NCBI GenBank assembly: GCA_964480275.1
Contig: CAYZOC010000037.1
Span: 1-10,818 of the forward strand
DNA: 10,818 bases
Direction of reading: 5' to 3'
From: DATESG01 sp964480275
Lineage (GTDB): Bacteria > Bacillota_I > Bacilli_A > RFN20 > CAG-826
Shown here: in pieces, positions 1 to 7,437 of the stretch
Position numbering within the stretch: position 1 is the stretch's first letter
How the letters are laid out: every line of letters begins with the position of its first letter
Program-made: the position numbers and the translations under genes
The notes under the pieces: model-generated
The model's database searches: none
Told to the model about the DNA's origin: nothing
Seen by the model: the letters and a program-made list of their open reading frames with translations, nothing else

Positions 1-74
1 ATTTACGCCCCCTTGAGCGGAGGATTGCCGACAAATTTTTATCTTTAAAAGCGTTGCTTTAGTGTTTTAGCCGG

Positions 75-92
75 TTTATTTAGTATAATAAA
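75..92 (+). promoter_or_regulatory. Candidate promoter -10 region with overlapping dyad, upstream of the DUF2177 operon
   Basis: A perfect TATAAT lies at 84-89, about 95 bases before the first ATG of the operon. It sits inside a short dyad, TTTATT at 75-80 and AATAAA at 87-92, which could be an operator but is AT-rich enough to be chance. No convincing -35 box is seen at 16-18 bases. If transcription starts near 96, the leader begins with a possible hairpin formed by TAGCAAC (98-104) and GTTGCTA (131-137). The call rests on the -10 match and its position only. Confidence 0.4.
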
Positions 93-184
93 TTGCTTAG
101 CAACTATAAAATATTCTAAATTAACTTATTGTTGCTATGTTAAAATAAATTGTCAGTAGCTATCAAATCTCTGGAGGAAAATTT

Positions 185-580
185 ATGGTTGATTTCTTAA
201 TCTATTTTGTGTTCGCATTTGCTGTTTTTATTGTTGTTGATCTAGTGTGGCTTGGGGTCATTGCCCGTAAAGTCTATAAAAAATATTTGGGTTATATTAT
301 GGCCGAGAAAGTCAATTGGCCGGCTGCAATAATCTTTTATCTTTTATTTATTGCTGGCTTAACTTATTTTGCCCTTTTGAATACCCCTAATTGGTGGATG
401 GCGCTTATTAACGGCGCTCTACTTGGGTTCCTCGCCTATGCTACATATGATCTAACTAATCTTTCTACGCTAAAAGGATGGCCAATCCAAATTACAATTA
501 TTGATCTAGTTTGGGGCACATTTTTAGGTGGGGTTGTTAGTCTAGTTACATTTTTAATTGCTAGTCCATTGGTAGGTTAA
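185..580 (+). CDS. DUF2177 family integral membrane protein
   Basis: A 131-residue hydrophobic protein with about four membrane segments (roughly residues 4-26, 46-66, 72-90 and 101-128), so an integral membrane protein. The DUF2177 signature is visible: an Asp in the first helix followed by WLG (D19, W22-G24), the motif YDLTNLSTLKGWP (88-100), and D107 with WG at 110-111 in the last helix. The length matches the family, whose biochemical role is unknown. The start is well supported by GGAGG at 173-177, seven bases before the ATG. The gene ends one base before the ATG of the kinase/DegV gene, so the two are almost certainly co-transcribed. From memory, DUF2177 genes in proteobacteria can lie near cyclopropane fatty acid synthase genes, which would fit a lipid role here; that is inference. 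The family call is firm and the function open. Confidence 0.88.
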   Translation: MVDFLIYFVFAFAVFIVVDLVWLGVIARKVYKKYLGYIMAEKVNWPAAIIFYLLFIAGLTYFALLNTPNWWMALINGALLGFLAYATYDLTNLSTLKGWPIQITIIDLVWGTFLGGVVSLVTFLIASPLVG

Positions 581-581
581 T

Positions 582-2336
582 ATGAATTTGAAATTTCTAA
601 GTGGTACTCACTTATATCATGCCTTTATTTCCGGGGCCAAAAAACTAATCAATGAGAAACTATTTCTCAATAAGATCAATGTATTTCCAGTTCCTGATGG
701 TGATACTGGTTCGAATATGGCTAGTCTAATGCAACGGATTATTACTGATTCGCAAAGTTATGATCATGTTGGTAAGACTATGGAGTCAATCTCGAGCGCG
801 GCTATTGCGGGGTCACGAGGTAATTCTGGGATTATTTTTTCCGAATACCTTAATGGAGTATATGAAGGTGTTAAACATCTTGAAAGTGTGACAGTCACCC
901 AATTTCATCAAGCGGTTCTTAATGGAATTAAAAAGGCCTATGATGCTATTTTTAACCCAGTTGAAGGAACAATATTAACCGTCTTTCGTAAAGCATTTCA
1001 TATTAGTGAAGATGTTGATGACTTTCATGATTATTTTGCGCTTGTCAAAGTCCAGGCCCTAAAAGCACTAAAGGAAACGCCTGAAGAACTAGCGGTCCTT
1101 AAAGCTAATAATGTTGTTGATGCTGGCGCTAATGGTTTGACACTATTTTTAGACGGAATTAATTATTATTTTGAAAATGGCGTTGAAGAAACAGCGCATG
1201 AAGGAGCTAATATGGAAGAAAACAATCACGTTAACCACGGATTTGAAGAAGTCGTGACGGAACGCTACTGTACGGAAGCGTTAATGACGAATGTCAAAGT
1301 TGGACCTAGTGAATTAAAAGTCTTAATGAAAGACGAAGGAACTTCGCTTGTCGTTTCTGGTCGGACCGATCAAATGCGAATTCATATCCACACCAATCAT
1401 CCGGATCGCCTGATGCTCAAACTTCGTGAATATGGTGAAATTATCGAGCAAAAAGTTGATGATATGATTAGACAACAACAAGCAACCCAAGAAGATCATC
1501 CCCGTGTTGCTATTGTTACTGATACAATTGCCGATATTCCTCTTGATATTGCCGATAAGTATCACATTCACTATTTGCCGCTATATTTAATCGTCGATGA
1601 TATTTCTTATCTTGATAAATTCACGATTACAACTGAAACCTTTTACAAAATGATGGATACCGGTAAATCATTTTCTTCATCACAACCTGACAAGATGACG
1701 ATTGAACGTAACCTATCATTCCTCTTACAAAACTATGATGAAGTTATTGTCATTACTGTTGCGAGCAAACTTAGTGGAACCTTTAATGCGATTTCGCAGT
1801 TTGCTAAAGACCATGCCAAACTTCGTGTCGTTGACAGCCGGCAAAATTCTGGCGCTCAAGGACTAGTCGTAATAGAAGCTGCTAAACTAGCATTTGCGGG
1901 CAAGAGTGGTGATGAAATTATTAAACATGTTGAAGATGTCACCCGTCGGACTAAAATATTTGTTTCCGTTAAAACACTTAAATACATGGTTCGTCAAGGC
2001 CGTGTAAGTAAAGTTACTGGTCTTGTTGGCAAATTGATGAATCTTAAACCGGTTATTGGTCTCGCTAAAGATGGTGGTGGGATTATTGCTGCTAAGTCAT
2101 TTAGTCTTAGTGGTAACATCAAAGAAATTACTAAATTACTCAAAAAAGCCAAAGTCGTTAACTATGCACTTGTGCATTCACTTGATGAAAAAAGAGCGTT
2201 AAAATTCGGTGAAAAAGTTGAGGCCCTCACCGGCAAAAAAGCTGATTATATTGAAATGATTTCACCAATTGTTGCAATGAATGCTGGGATTGGAGCGATT
2301 GCCATCGCTGTTACCTATGAAAAGGAGATTGACTAA
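582..2336 (+). CDS. Fatty-acid-kinase-like (DAK2/FakA) protein fused to a DegV (FakB-like) lipid-binding domain
   Basis: A 584-residue, three-part cytoplasmic protein. Residues 1-200 are a DAK2/DhaL-type nucleotide-binding domain with NVFPVPDGDTGSNM (33-46, Asp residues expected to bind Mg-ATP), GSRGNSGIIF (77-86), EGTILTV (128-134) and VDAGANG (179-185). Residues about 215-300 match the FakA middle domain, with CTE at 230-232 and HIH at 268-270, equivalent to the Cys and His residues described for FakA. Residues about 306-584 are a DegV/EDD domain: VTDT (312-315), SSSQP (365-369), SKLSGTF (395-401), VDS (417-419) and RQGRVSK (471-477). In the known pathway FakB presents a bound fatty acid and FakA phosphorylates it, giving acyl-phosphate for phospholipid synthesis. 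Here both roles appear in one chain, and DegV stands where FakA normally has its own C-terminal domain. One oddity is N567, where DegV proteins usually have His before GPG (here AGIG). A weak AGG at 574-576 precedes the start, suggesting translational coupling to DUF2177. Confidence 0.85.
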   Translation: MNLKFLSGTHLYHAFISGAKKLINEKLFLNKINVFPVPDGDTGSNMASLMQRIITDSQSYDHVGKTMESISSAAIAGSRGNSGIIFSEYLNGVYEGVKHLESVTVTQFHQAVLNGIKKAYDAIFNPVEGTILTVFRKAFHISEDVDDFHDYFALVKVQALKALKETPEELAVLKANNVVDAGANGLTLFLDGINYYFENGVEETAHEGANMEENNHVNHGFEEVVTERYCTEALMTNVKVGPSELKVLMKDEGTSLVVSGRTDQMRIHIHTNHPDRLMLKLREYGEIIEQKVDDMIRQQQATQEDHPRVAIVTDTIADIPLDIADKYHIHYLPLYLIVDDISYLDKFTITTETFYKMMDTGKSFSSSQPDKMTIERNLSFLLQNYDEVIVITVASKLSGTFNAISQFAKDHAKLRVVDSRQNSGAQGLVVIEAAKLAFAGKSGDEIIKHVEDVTRRTKIFVSVKTLKYMVRQGRVSKVTGLVGKLMNLKPVIGLAKDGGGIIAAKSFSLSGNIKEITKLLKKAKVVNYALVHSLDEKRALKFGEKVEALTGKKADYIEMISPIVAMNAGIGAIAIAVTYEKEID

Positions 2337-3169
2337 TGCAAATAGTTTATTACTTTGCCTTTGTCATAACAGTGCTATTTCTTTATTTTACAAGTCTCTT
2401 TGTCATTGCCCAAAAGCTTAAAAATAACTCGATTGTCGATATTGGCTGGGGTTTTGGTTTTGTCCTTGTCGCCGTGACATCACTCTTATATACACATTTT
2501 TCAAAGATGGGGGGAGGACTTGATGTCTTTAAGGTCATTTCTTCCCTGGTGATGATCTTATGGGGATTAAGGTTATCAATTTATTTATTAATTAGAAACT
2601 ATGGGAAACCAGAAGATTATCGATATGTCAATATGCGGAAAAAATGGGGAGATAATAACCCTGAATTAAAGGCATTTGTTCGCGTGTTTATGTTTCAAGC
2701 TCTCTTCACTTTGCTTATCGCTACTCCGATATATTTTGCAATGATGAATATGATTGCCCCCCGCGGATCATTTCCTAGTCTTCTTAGTCTTATTCCCTTA
2801 ATTATTGGACTTATCATCTTTGTTATTGGCTTCATTTTTCAAACAGTGGGCGACGCCCAATTAAAACGCTTTATTAAAAACCGTCAAGACCGTGAACAAG
2901 TACTTGATACGGGACTATGGAAATATAGTCGTCATCCCAACTACTTTGGTGAAGCAGCAATGTGGTGGGGCCAATTTATTATTGTGATGTTTAGTGTTAA
3001 TTTTATTGGCCTCGTAGCGATTATTAGCCCACTAACGATTACGCTACTTTTAAGATTTGTCTCGGGGGTTCCACTTTTAGAAAAACGCTATGCTGATAAT
3101 CCTAAATACCAAGAATATAAAAAAGTTACGCCGGTGTTTTTCCCCTGGTTTCCAAAGAAAAGTAAATAA
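2336..3169 (+). CDS. DUF1295 family membrane protein (steroid 5-alpha-reductase/ICMT-like)
   Basis: A 277-residue integral membrane protein with about six to seven hydrophobic segments. It carries the DUF1295 features: NSIVDIGWG near residue 31, ILWGLRLS near 80, and the C-terminal cofactor-type motif RHPNYFGE (199-206), followed by two hydrophobic helices and a basic tail. The family is related to NADPH-dependent steroid 5-alpha reductases and isoprenylcysteine methyltransferases. Most bacterial members have no proven substrate, although a lipid or sterol-like substrate in the membrane is expected. Its ATG shares one base with the stop of the kinase/DegV gene (TAATG). A strong AAGGAG at 2322-2327 fixes the start. 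A T-tailed hairpin follows, so this is the last gene of the operon. The arrangement suggests it acts on, or together with, lipids handled by the upstream protein; that is inference. Confidence 0.85.
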   Translation: MQIVYYFAFVITVLFLYFTSLFVIAQKLKNNSIVDIGWGFGFVLVAVTSLLYTHFSKMGGGLDVFKVISSLVMILWGLRLSIYLLIRNYGKPEDYRYVNMRKKWGDNNPELKAFVRVFMFQALFTLLIATPIYFAMMNMIAPRGSFPSLLSLIPLIIGLIIFVIGFIFQTVGDAQLKRFIKNRQDREQVLDTGLWKYSRHPNYFGEAAMWWGQFIIVMFSVNFIGLVAIISPLTITLLLRFVSGVPLLEKRYADNPKYQEYKKVTPVFFPWFPKKSK

Positions 3170-3193
3170 TTAGGTTTTTGCTAGTGATGATAT

Positions 3194-3225
3194 AAAGCCC
3201 ATATAGGGCTTTCTTTCTTTATTCG
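3194..3225 (+). terminator. Intrinsic terminator of the DUF2177-kinase/DegV-DUF1295 operon
   Basis: A perfect 7-bp stem, AAAGCCC (3194-3200) and GGGCTTT (3206-3212), encloses the loop ATATA and is followed by the T-rich tract CTTTCTTTATT. It starts 24 bases after the DUF1295 stop and is oriented to stop + strand transcription. It separates this operon from the transporter operon, whose start is 50 bases further on. Confidence 0.8.
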
Positions 3226-3274
3226 TGCTGATGACTTATGATATTATATATTTAACTTTAAAGAGGAAATCAAT

Positions 3275-4633
3275 ATGAAAAATCATCATCTTGGGGCCAA
3301 AAAATGGACAGTGCTTGTTCTTTTTGGTCTAATTGGACAAATTGCCTGGACAATTGAGAACATGTATCTCAATGTTTATATTTATAAGACGGTGACCTAT
3401 GACCCTAGTGCGATTGCCTGGATGGTCGCCCTTAGTGCGGCCGTTGCAACGATTGCGACCCTTACAATTGGTGCGCTTAGCGATAAAATTGGTCGCCGCA
3501 AGATATTTATGAGTGGTGGCTATATTGTTTGGGGCTTAAGCATTATTGCCTTTGCCCTTATCAAAAAAAATAATATTAGACTATTATTACCTAACGCTGA
3601 TGAAAGTGTCGTAGTTATGGTCACACTAGTGCTAATTATTCTCCTCGACTGTGTGATGACCTTTATTGGTTCAAGCGCTAATGATGCAACGTTTTATGCC
3701 TGGATCAATGATGTCACTCATCCGCAAAATCGTGGACGAGCAGAAGGTGTATTAGCCACTATGCCACTAATTGGGATGCTGGTCGTTTTTGGTGCGCTTG
3801 ATGGCTTTACGCAAAATGGCGACTGGTTTATGTTCTTTTTAATCGTTGGAGTTACTGTCACCATCGCTGGGACATTAGGAATATTCTTAATTAAGGATCA
3901 AGCTAGCGCTAAAAAAGATAGTCATTATTTTAAGGATTTAATCTATGGATTTGTCCCTAAAAACGTTAAGGATAATTGGCTGATATATGTAATATTCTCA
4001 GCCGTTTCCATTTTAGGGATTGCCCAGCAAGTATTTCTTCCATATTTTATTATTTACTTTGAATTTTATGTTGGCATCGCCGATTACGCTCTCTTACTAG
4101 CAGGTATTCTAATTCTTGCTTCACTTATTTCCTTTTTCGGCGGCCGGCTTGTTGATAAATTTGGGAAAAAACCATTTCTTGTTCCTTCACTCTTAATTTA
4201 TAGTCTTGGGATGCTTTCACTTTTCTTTCTTGGGTTATTTTTAAAAGAAAATATGACAGCAATATTAATCTTAACCCTTATTGCCGGCACACTAATGATG
4301 GGCGCGTATCTTGTCGCGCTTGTGCCCCTCAACGCGCTTGCTCGTGACATTATGCCTCAAGGTCGCGCAGGTGTCTTTAGTGGCGTAAGAATGGTATTTT
4401 TTGTCCTCATTCCTATGGTAGTAGGACCATTTATTGGTTCGAGTATCATCAAAAATGGTAGTGGTCAATTTACCGATGAATTTGGTGTTTCCCAGTATAT
4501 TCCAACGCCCTACATTTATCTAGCCGGAGCCATTATCGCTTTATTTACGATTATTCCGCTCGTGGTAATTTTAAAAACAAACTTAGAACAATATCGAAGT
4601 CAAAGAAGCGCGCAACTAGCAAGCGACGAATAG
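3275..4633 (+). CDS. MFS transporter, probably glycoside or sugar uptake
   Basis: A 452-residue protein with about 12 hydrophobic segments, a full-length major facilitator superfamily carrier of the inner membrane. The MFS loop 2-3 signature GALSDKIGRRK is at residues 66-76, and its second-half counterpart GGRLVDKFGKK is at 289-299, showing the usual internal duplication. The N-terminal half also has charged and polar residues inside helix 1 (WTIEN near 25-29), often substrate- or cation-related in sugar carriers. GAGG at 3263-3266 supports the start. A possible -10, TATGAT, lies at 3237-3242 with no clear -35. The DUF2804 gene follows after 25 bases and a GH2 glycosidase after that, so the likely substrate is an intact glycoside or oligosaccharide later cut in the cytoplasm. 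The MFS call is firm; the substrate is inferred only from context. Confidence 0.88.
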   Translation: MKNHHLGAKKWTVLVLFGLIGQIAWTIENMYLNVYIYKTVTYDPSAIAWMVALSAAVATIATLTIGALSDKIGRRKIFMSGGYIVWGLSIIAFALIKKNNIRLLLPNADESVVVMVTLVLIILLDCVMTFIGSSANDATFYAWINDVTHPQNRGRAEGVLATMPLIGMLVVFGALDGFTQNGDWFMFFLIVGVTVTIAGTLGIFLIKDQASAKKDSHYFKDLIYGFVPKNVKDNWLIYVIFSAVSILGIAQQVFLPYFIIYFEFYVGIADYALLLAGILILASLISFFGGRLVDKFGKKPFLVPSLLIYSLGMLSLFFLGLFLKENMTAILILTLIAGTLMMGAYLVALVPLNALARDIMPQGRAGVFSGVRMVFFVLIPMVVGPFIGSSIIKNGSGQFTDEFGVSQYIPTPYIYLAGAIIALFTIIPLVVILKTNLEQYRSQRSAQLASDE

Positions 4634-4658
4634 TAATAATGATTATTAGGAGGGCACA

Positions 4659-5678
4659 ATGAAACAAAATAAAGTAACAGTTAAAGACGATTTACTTGAT
4701 GAGACAGGGCAACTTAAACATCGCGGTTATGCGACTAGTCTTGTGCTTAATTATAATCGTCAGCAAGTAAAGGCAAAGAAAAGTCGAATCAAAGAATGGG
4801 ACTACTATTTTTTTGGTAATGATAAATATGGGGTTGCTCTGACGATTGCCGATAATTCGTATATGGGCTTAATTGGTGCAACTTTCTTTGATTTTGCTAA
4901 CAAAAAAAAGCAGGACTTTAAAAGGATTATTCCCTTTACAAATGGTAAGTTAAATCTACCTGTTGACTCGATGAAGGGCGATATCGATTACCATGATAAA
5001 AAAATTAGCTTTCAGGTCTTATTAAAAAATGGCAAACGGGAACTTTATGTAAATATTCCTAAATTTAGCAAGGGTCAAAGTTTTGAATTTAAGGCAAGTG
5101 TTGAATATATGAATGATGATACGATGGTAATAATGACACCATATAAAGATGATCGTTTGGCCTTTTACTATAATCAAAAAATAAATAATCTCAAGGCTGA
5201 TGGCACTTTGAAACTAGCCGGAAAACAATATCCTTTTAAAGATGAACAAGGGGTTCTTGATTGGGGACGAGGAGTGTGGACACGGGATAACACTTGGTAT
5301 TGGAGTTCAATGTCAACAGTTTTAGCGGATGGAACACCATTTGGCTTTAATCTTGGTTATGGCTTTGGTGATACAAGTGCGGCCAGTGAAAATATGGCCT
5401 TCTATCAAGGAAGAGCATATAAACTTAATGATGTTGATTTTGGCTTACCAAACGATAACTTTAGCCGCGACTGGCACTTCACGAGCAAAGATGGCCTGAT
5501 TGATCTTACTTTTACGCCAATCTATGATAATAGAACCCTAATTAATTTATTGTTAATCAAACAAGATGCTCATCAAGTATTTGGTCGCTTTAGCGGTGTA
5601 ATTAAACTAGGTGATGGTCAAAAAGTAAAAATTAGTCAAGCCTTTGGTTTTGCAGAAAAGGTGCGAAATGTCTGGTAA
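4659..5678 (+). CDS. DUF2804 family protein
   Basis: A 339-residue soluble protein with no signal peptide or membrane helix. It is recognised as DUF2804 by the motif DWGRGVW (201-207) followed closely by NTWYWSS, and by its near-typical length of about 330-340 residues. The composition is rich in beta-type alternating and aromatic residues. A calycin-like beta-barrel resembling AttH/CrtC proteins is a possibility I cannot test here. The biochemical role of the family is not established. A very strong AGGAGGG at 4648-4654 precedes the ATG, so it is probably well translated. Its last 11 bases overlap the start of the GH2 gene, which implies translational coupling and a shared role. It could bind or modify the imported substrate, for example as an isomerase, lyase or carrier. 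That is speculation; the family name is the safe part. Confidence 0.85.
   Translation: MKQNKVTVKDDLLDETGQLKHRGYATSLVLNYNRQQVKAKKSRIKEWDYYFFGNDKYGVALTIADNSYMGLIGATFFDFANKKKQDFKRIIPFTNGKLNLPVDSMKGDIDYHDKKISFQVLLKNGKRELYVNIPKFSKGQSFEFKASVEYMNDDTMVIMTPYKDDRLAFYYNQKINNLKADGTLKLAGKQYPFKDEQGVLDWGRGVWTRDNTWYWSSMSTVLADGTPFGFNLGYGFGDTSAASENMAFYQGRAYKLNDVDFGLPNDNFSRDWHFTSKDGLIDLTFTPIYDNRTLINLLLIKQDAHQVFGRFSGVIKLGDGQKVKISQAFGFAEKVRNVW
5658..5663 (+). promoter_or_regulatory. Shine-Dalgarno that sets the GH2 start
   Basis: AAGGTG lies inside the end of the DUF2804 gene, four bases (six from AAGG) before the ATG at 5668. This favours that ATG over the in-frame TTG at 5644, which has no comparable site upstream. 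The GH2 gene therefore begins inside the DUF2804 gene with an 11-base overlap. Confidence 0.65.
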
Positions 5679-7437
5679 ATTCTTGCGACTAACAAGCCCA
5701 TATCAAGTTGAAAAGGATGCCCCACTAGGGGAATATCCCCGCCCTCACTTTATTCGTGATAGTTTTTATAATCTTAATGGCTATTGGGATTATGCGATTA
5801 GCAAAAATATGATGGTAACAAAATTTGATGGAAAAATTCTTGTGCCATTTTCCCCGGAATCTAGTTTATCCGGCGTCAATCGTCATCTTCGAAGTGATGA
5901 GTATTTGTTTTACTCACGCAGGGTTAAACTCCCACCACTATTTAAAAAGGATATTTTGCTCCTTCATTTTGGCGCAGTTGATCAACAAGTCGATGTTTTT
6001 ATCGACGAGCAGTTAGTTTATAGTCATGATGTTGCTTATATTCCTTTTAGTGTTGATATTAGTTCCCATTTAGCTAAAGAAAGTTTTACGATTTTATTAC
6101 GCGTCAAAGATCAAACAAGTAGTGGACTTAACCTAATTGGCAAACAAAAAGAAAAACGCGGTGGCATTTGGTATACCCCCCAAAGTGGAGTGTGGCAAAC
6201 TGTGTGGTTGGAAAGTTTTCCCCAAAAGTATTTACGGGGCGTAGAGATACTACCAAACCTTGATCACGAAGAACTCGAACTCTTTTTTGATAAAGTCGGT
6301 AGTGGCAGTGTCGAATTTAAAATTTATCACCAAGGACAATTAGTGACGAAAACGCTCAGTGATGAAAAAAAGATTAAACTACAAATTGAACAACCTAAAC
6401 CATGGTCGCCTGAACATCCTAATTTATATGATGTTTATTTGACGTTTGGTGAAGATAAGGTCCACACTTACTTTGCCTTTCGCAAAATTGAAAAACGGAT
6501 TGATAAAAAAGGAATCGCCCGTTTCTATCTTAATAATCGCCCTTATTTTCAAAACGGAGTCTTAGACCAAGGCTATTACGCTGATGGACTTTTAACACCC
6601 CCAAGTGATGAGGCAATGATCAATGATATAAAGTTAGTTAAACAACTTGGATTTAATATGCTGAGGAAACATATTAAAATTGAACCCCTCCGCTTTTACT
6701 ACCACTGTGACCGTTTGGGTGTTTTGGTTTGGCAGGATATGGTCAACCTGGTTGCTAGCAAATATTACAATAGTATTGGGCTAGAAGCGATGCTATTAGA
6801 TCATCATCCTCATGATGTTAATACAGCGCGCTTTGGTGTTAATAGTCTCAAACAAAGAGAACGCTATTATCATGGCTTAAAGACGATGATTAATACCCTA
6901 AAGTTTTATCCTTCAATTGTCACATGGGTTCCTTTCAATGAAGGCTGGGGACAATTTGACGCACTTGCGGCGATTAAAGTCATTAAAAATATAGATCAGA
7001 CACGGTTAATTGATCACGCTAGTGGGTGGAGTGATCAAAAGGCGGGTGACTATTATTCGAGGCACATCTATTTTACGAAGCTAAGAATTAATTCGCGTTT
7101 GATAAAAAACCGTATTATCGCAATTACTGAATTTGGTGGTTATAGTCTATCGGTAACGGGTCATGTTTTTAATGTAAGTAAAAGCTTTGGGTACCGCAAC
7201 TTTAAATCTAAAGAAAAACTTGTTAGGGCTTATGAAAAATTATACTTAAAGCAAGTAAAACCGCTCATAAAAAAAGGTCTCAGTGTTGCCATTTATACCC
7301 AACTTAGTGACGTTGAAGATGAAGTAAATGGTTTTATCACTTATGACCGTAAAATTGTTAAGGTTAATCTTCTAGAAGTCGCAAAGATTAATCAGCAATT
7401 ATATGAAGAATTTAATAAATATACTCTAGACGATTAG
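5668..7437 (+). CDS. Glycoside hydrolase family 2 enzyme (beta-galactosidase/beta-glucuronidase type)
   Basis: A 589-residue protein from the ATG at 5668. The N-terminal part (about 15-190) is the GH2 sugar-binding jelly-roll, with PRPHF, LNGYWDY and VPFSPESSLSG. A short Ig-like domain follows (about 193-275), then the TIM barrel to the end. Catalytic residues are present: the acid/base Glu in PFNEGWG (N424-E425) and the nucleophile Glu in ITEFGG (E488). MLRKHIKIEP and VLVWQDM are typical of a Firmicute GH2 clade with little biochemical characterisation. GH2 enzymes are retaining exo-glycosidases for beta-galactosides, beta-glucuronides or beta-mannosides; the exact sugar cannot be read here. 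There is no signal peptide, so the enzyme acts in the cytoplasm on whatever the upstream MFS carrier imports. It is shorter than LacZ and lacks the C-terminal LacZ domains. The gene overlaps the convergent kinase gene by 12 bases. Confidence 0.88.
   Translation: MSGKFLRLTSPYQVEKDAPLGEYPRPHFIRDSFYNLNGYWDYAISKNMMVTKFDGKILVPFSPESSLSGVNRHLRSDEYLFYSRRVKLPPLFKKDILLLHFGAVDQQVDVFIDEQLVYSHDVAYIPFSVDISSHLAKESFTILLRVKDQTSSGLNLIGKQKEKRGGIWYTPQSGVWQTVWLESFPQKYLRGVEILPNLDHEELELFFDKVGSGSVEFKIYHQGQLVTKTLSDEKKIKLQIEQPKPWSPEHPNLYDVYLTFGEDKVHTYFAFRKIEKRIDKKGIARFYLNNRPYFQNGVLDQGYYADGLLTPPSDEAMINDIKLVKQLGFNMLRKHIKIEPLRFYYHCDRLGVLVWQDMVNLVASKYYNSIGLEAMLLDHHPHDVNTARFGVNSLKQRERYYHGLKTMINTLKFYPSIVTWVPFNEGWGQFDALAAIKVIKNIDQTRLIDHASGWSDQKAGDYYSRHIYFTKLRINSRLIKNRIIAITEFGGYSLSVTGHVFNVSKSFGYRNFKSKEKLVRAYEKLYLKQVKPLIKKGLSVAIYTQLSDVEDEVNGFITYDRKIVKVNLLEVAKINQQLYEEFNKYTLDD

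Noticed and set aside
1..62. Possible end of an upstream gene: the third forward frame is open to a TAG at 60-62 and the first to a TAA at 46-48.
   Set aside because: Both frames are under 20 codons, neither shows a recognisable motif, and I cannot tell which, if either, is coding. The stretch is GC-richer than its surroundings, which is only a hint.
1323..1571. Open frame on the - strand inside the kinase/DegV gene, and similar ones at 9833-10051 and 10082-10270.
   Set aside because: They lie wholly within strongly supported genes, show no family motif and have no plausible ribosome site; they are shadows of the coding strand.
3219..3274. Catabolite-repression (cre-type) site before the transporter operon.
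   Set aside because: I looked for a CcpA-type palindrome in the promoter region of this sugar-like operon and found none.
5644..5667. Upstream TTG start for the GH2 gene adding eight residues.
   Set aside because: No ribosome site precedes the TTG, while AAGGTG sits well placed before the ATG at 5668.
7364..7391. Inverted repeat TTAATCTT / AAGATTAA in the GH2 3' coding end, a possible terminator for the kinase on the - strand.
   Set aside because: The stem is AT-rich with a 12-base loop and no real T tract follows on the - strand. It is probably coincidental within coding sequence.
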